Assembly: GCA_006503535.1 (NCBI GenBank)
Contig: QYRS01000009.1
Location: 1,798,001 to 1,862,000 of the forward strand
Origin: Arthrinium phaeospermum
Taxonomy: Eukaryota; Ascomycota; Sordariomycetes; Amphisphaeriales; Apiosporaceae
Length of the DNA stretch: 64,000 nucleotides
Direction of reading: 5' to 3'
Shown here piece after piece: positions 61,911 through 64,000 of the stretch; the first letter of the stretch is position 1, and each line of letters opens with the position of its first letter. Position numbers and translations under genes: made by a program. Under the pieces are notes generated by a model. The model was given only the letters and a program-made list of their open reading frames with translations, made no database searches and had not been told where the DNA came from.

Positions 61911-64000
61911 TCAAAGCTTAGATCTCACCACTTCTAATCGCGTTTTAATATCCTGCAGCGGTTTTGTAGCTGGCTGCCAATCATCAAACTGCTTGAGCAA
62001 ATCCGCCGTCTCGGCCGATAGCTCCGTCTTGACGATGTCCTCTTCCAACAAACCCCGCATGGCCCAAGGCAGGACATAGGGGTTTGGTTTGGGGTTGATG
62101 AGCCCCGAGTGTTTTGGGATATCGCAAGATACGTTTTTAACGACTGTCGTTTCCAGCGCGTGCGAGACAGACAAGTCGTATACTGATTCGTCTTCGTAGA
62201 GGCGCGAGTGCCCTTCGCCCGTGTATAGACTGCCGGCCAACGCACTGGACAATTCGCGAATAAGCCCTTGGTCAGATATGCCCAGGTTGCGGAGCTTGAG
62301 CGCGAACCCGACGAGGTGAGTTATGAAGTTCGGTGCATGCAGTTGTCCATCGACAAAAACAGCACGGTATATGTATGGGTGTGATGCAGGCGAGTAGACG
62401 GCTGACTCCATCGGGACTACCTGATCGTCAATCGAGCCGATGTAGGTGATTCGCGTTCCGCGCTCAAGCACAGTCCGGAGGGATTGCTCAAAGCGTTTAC
62501 TGATCTCGCTCTCTGGATTACCAAACTCCCAAAGCTCAGCAGCCGAGCCCATGATCCATTCCACGCCGGTTCTCCATTCAGGAAAAGGTCCCAGGCACAC
62601 TCCTGCCATTGCACAGATTCCGATTCTCGCTGTAGGGATGACGCCTAACTCGAGGAGCTTGGCGACAAGCATGACCCCGACAGGCACACCCTGTGAGTGG
62701 CACGCCAGTAAGATCAAGTCGGCATTTCGAATGTGCTCGATCCAATTTAGCAAGACCAGCCACAGTTTGTCCACTCTGTCGCCGACCTTTCCCTCGTAAG
62801 TGAGTGCGATGTTCTCGATCTCACAATCGGCACATCCGTGGCTATTCGCCCATCTTCTGATGGCCTCGGCACCGTGGTTTGCGAATTTGAGCGAGGTCCC
62901 AGTTGGCGCGCCAATCACAGCTCTGGTCCAGGAAGTCGGAACAAGCCCGTGAACCCCAATCGCAACGGCCTTCTTAATCCGAGGGGGCTCTTTGACAAGG
63001 TAAACGTGACGGGGAGGAGGTTGTTGCGCTCTAAGCAGAAGCTGGGTGATTTGCTTCAGAATGGACGGGTTCTGCTGCATTTGGTACGTATTCCGAAATG
63101 ACGGGAGCAGCAGGTTTGGGGTCGGAAGCGCCACTGACTTGACAGACGTAGGCGTTCCTGGTTTGGTAGGAGTGGTCTTGTTGATAGGTGTCTCTGGTCT
63201 AGCTGGTCCGGCTTCGTTTATGCCCGTGGCCTCGGGGCGAGTCCTCTTGTGACTCTTGATTGTGTGTCTTTGGGCCCCCTCTTCAACGGTTGCTCCTTTG
63301 GTTTCTTGGGGTCGCCAGCGTCCACGATAACCGAGCGTTGAGGACTTGATACAGACTCGTCGCCCACAACGGCCAAGTCTCCTTGCTCCTGCGTAGCGGT
63401 CGTTTCCCCATCGACCTTGGAACCAGAATAGCGATAAAAGAAAGCCCAAGTAGACCCAGTAGCGGGCGATGCGACACGGTCTGTAGACGTGGGAGGCTCA
63501 GCGGTCGTGGTTGCACTATCGTCTTCCTTCTTGCTGTGAGCTTCTGATTGCACTGGACTCGGTCCGTTTGCTTCGTCATTGGGGGCGGTTGAAGCACCCC
63601 ACCATCCAAACCATGAGTTCGTCGGTCTGCTTTGATTCGGGGTTGCGGATACGGGCTGCGATCCTTCAGCATGGACAGGCATTGGTGCTTCTTGCTGGGC
63701 CACCGTGGTTGAGGTCTGGGTCTCTGCGGATGGCTCATTCGCCTGCCCAATATCCGCGTGCGTGTTTTCTTGTGTTGTAGTAGATCGACTTAACCATTCA
63801 AGCCACCCGGAGGATCTCCCGGGCTGCTCTGAAGACACAGGAACTGTTGGCGGTATTGATGGTCCCGGCGCTCCATCATGTGATTCTTGGGTAGGAACCT
63901 CAGCCGAGGTTTCGATGCCCCCCTCCGCAGTCGTAGTCGTAGTCGCCGTGCTTCCAGTCGCGAGTTTCTTCGTGTCATGTCCGTTGGGTTGCGATTTGCT
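61911..64000 (-). CDS. Alpha/beta-hydrolase-like protein of the fungal YML020W-type family, 5' partial
   Basis: The frame is open to the right edge of the window, so the start codon lies beyond it; at least 696 codons are present. The N-terminal half is low-complexity (Ser/Thr/Pro/Gln-rich) with Trp motifs such as SGWLEWLSRS, NSWFGWWGAS and GSTWAFFYRYSG. The C-terminal half has a conserved block, ILKQITQLL, HVYLVKEPPRIKKAVAIGVHG, then a nucleophile-elbow-like LACHSQGVPVG (Ser in HSQG) and SIDDQVVPMESAVYSP (possible acid residue), ending with a helical region. This resembles the uncharacterised fungal family that includes yeast YML020W; family assignment is from memory and moderate. The frame shifts within 63218-63449, most simply by one missing base in the C5 run 63275-63279. 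Molecular function unknown; lipase/esterase-like chemistry is only an inference. Confidence 0.65.

Noticed and set aside
1..64000. CRISPR array, prophage, bacterial operon or intact transposon
   Set aside because: No direct-repeat/spacer pattern, no integrase, transposase or reverse-transcriptase motifs; the gene structures are spliced and fungal.

Overview
The window looks like nuclear DNA of a filamentous ascomycete, most likely a Sordariomycete. Genes are compact and carry short GT-AG introns (about 50-110 bp, a few longer). The recognised proteins are typical of that group: Mot1, Ssl2/XPB, Rer1, Trk, Pus7, Paf1 and Fmp27. A cellulose-active AA9 monooxygenase with a CBM1 points to a plant-biomass degrader. 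There is no sign of bacterial, phage or viral sequence, and no recognisable intact transposon.

Layout: 1-4.1 kb holds the 3' part of a NIPA-type magnesium-transporter-like gene and an unrecognised Cys-rich surface protein (both +). 4.9-10.6 kb is MOT1 (-). 10.7-15.0 kb is gene-poor. 15.0-18.0 kb is a RING/ZZ/SH3 multidomain gene (+). 18.3-19.3 kb is a mitochondrial enoyl-CoA hydratase (-). 20.2-21.0 kb is RER1 (+). 22.5-25.0 kb is SSL2/XPB (+). 28.0-30.7 kb is a TRK potassium transporter (+). 32.7-33.8 kb is the AA9 LPMO (+). 33.8-40.1 kb is gene-poor but contains at least one previously hidden spliced gene (-) and a possible small secreted protein (-). 40.1-41.4 kb is a bHLH regulator (+). 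41.4-44.6 kb is gene-poor, with an isolated AT-rich block. 44.6-47.4 kb is PUS7 (+), followed in frame by an unexplained ORF carrying a PABP-binding (PAM2) motif. 48.7-50.1 kb is PAF1 (+), then an intron-containing tRNA-Leu(AAG). 51.3-60.4 kb is the giant lipid-transfer gene FMP27 (-). 61.9-64.0 kb is an alpha/beta-hydrolase-like gene (-) running off the right edge.

The genes do not form a cluster or pathway. Most are housekeeping: transcription (Mot1, Ssl2, Paf1), RNA modification (Pus7), membrane traffic and lipid transfer (Rer1, Fmp27), ion transport (NIPA-like, Trk) and beta-oxidation. One secreted enzyme sits among them. Several long genes (MOT1, the RING/ZZ gene, FMP27, the hydrolase-like gene, probably the hidden gene at 36 kb) are each broken by what looks like one missing base in a short homopolymer. 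The simplest reading is base-level assembly error, so these genes are annotated across the breaks.

The observations most worth following are the PAM2-motif ORF behind PUS7, the hidden gene at 36.1-36.7 kb, and the RING-ZZ-SH3 architecture. I did not find a convincing new multi-gene system.
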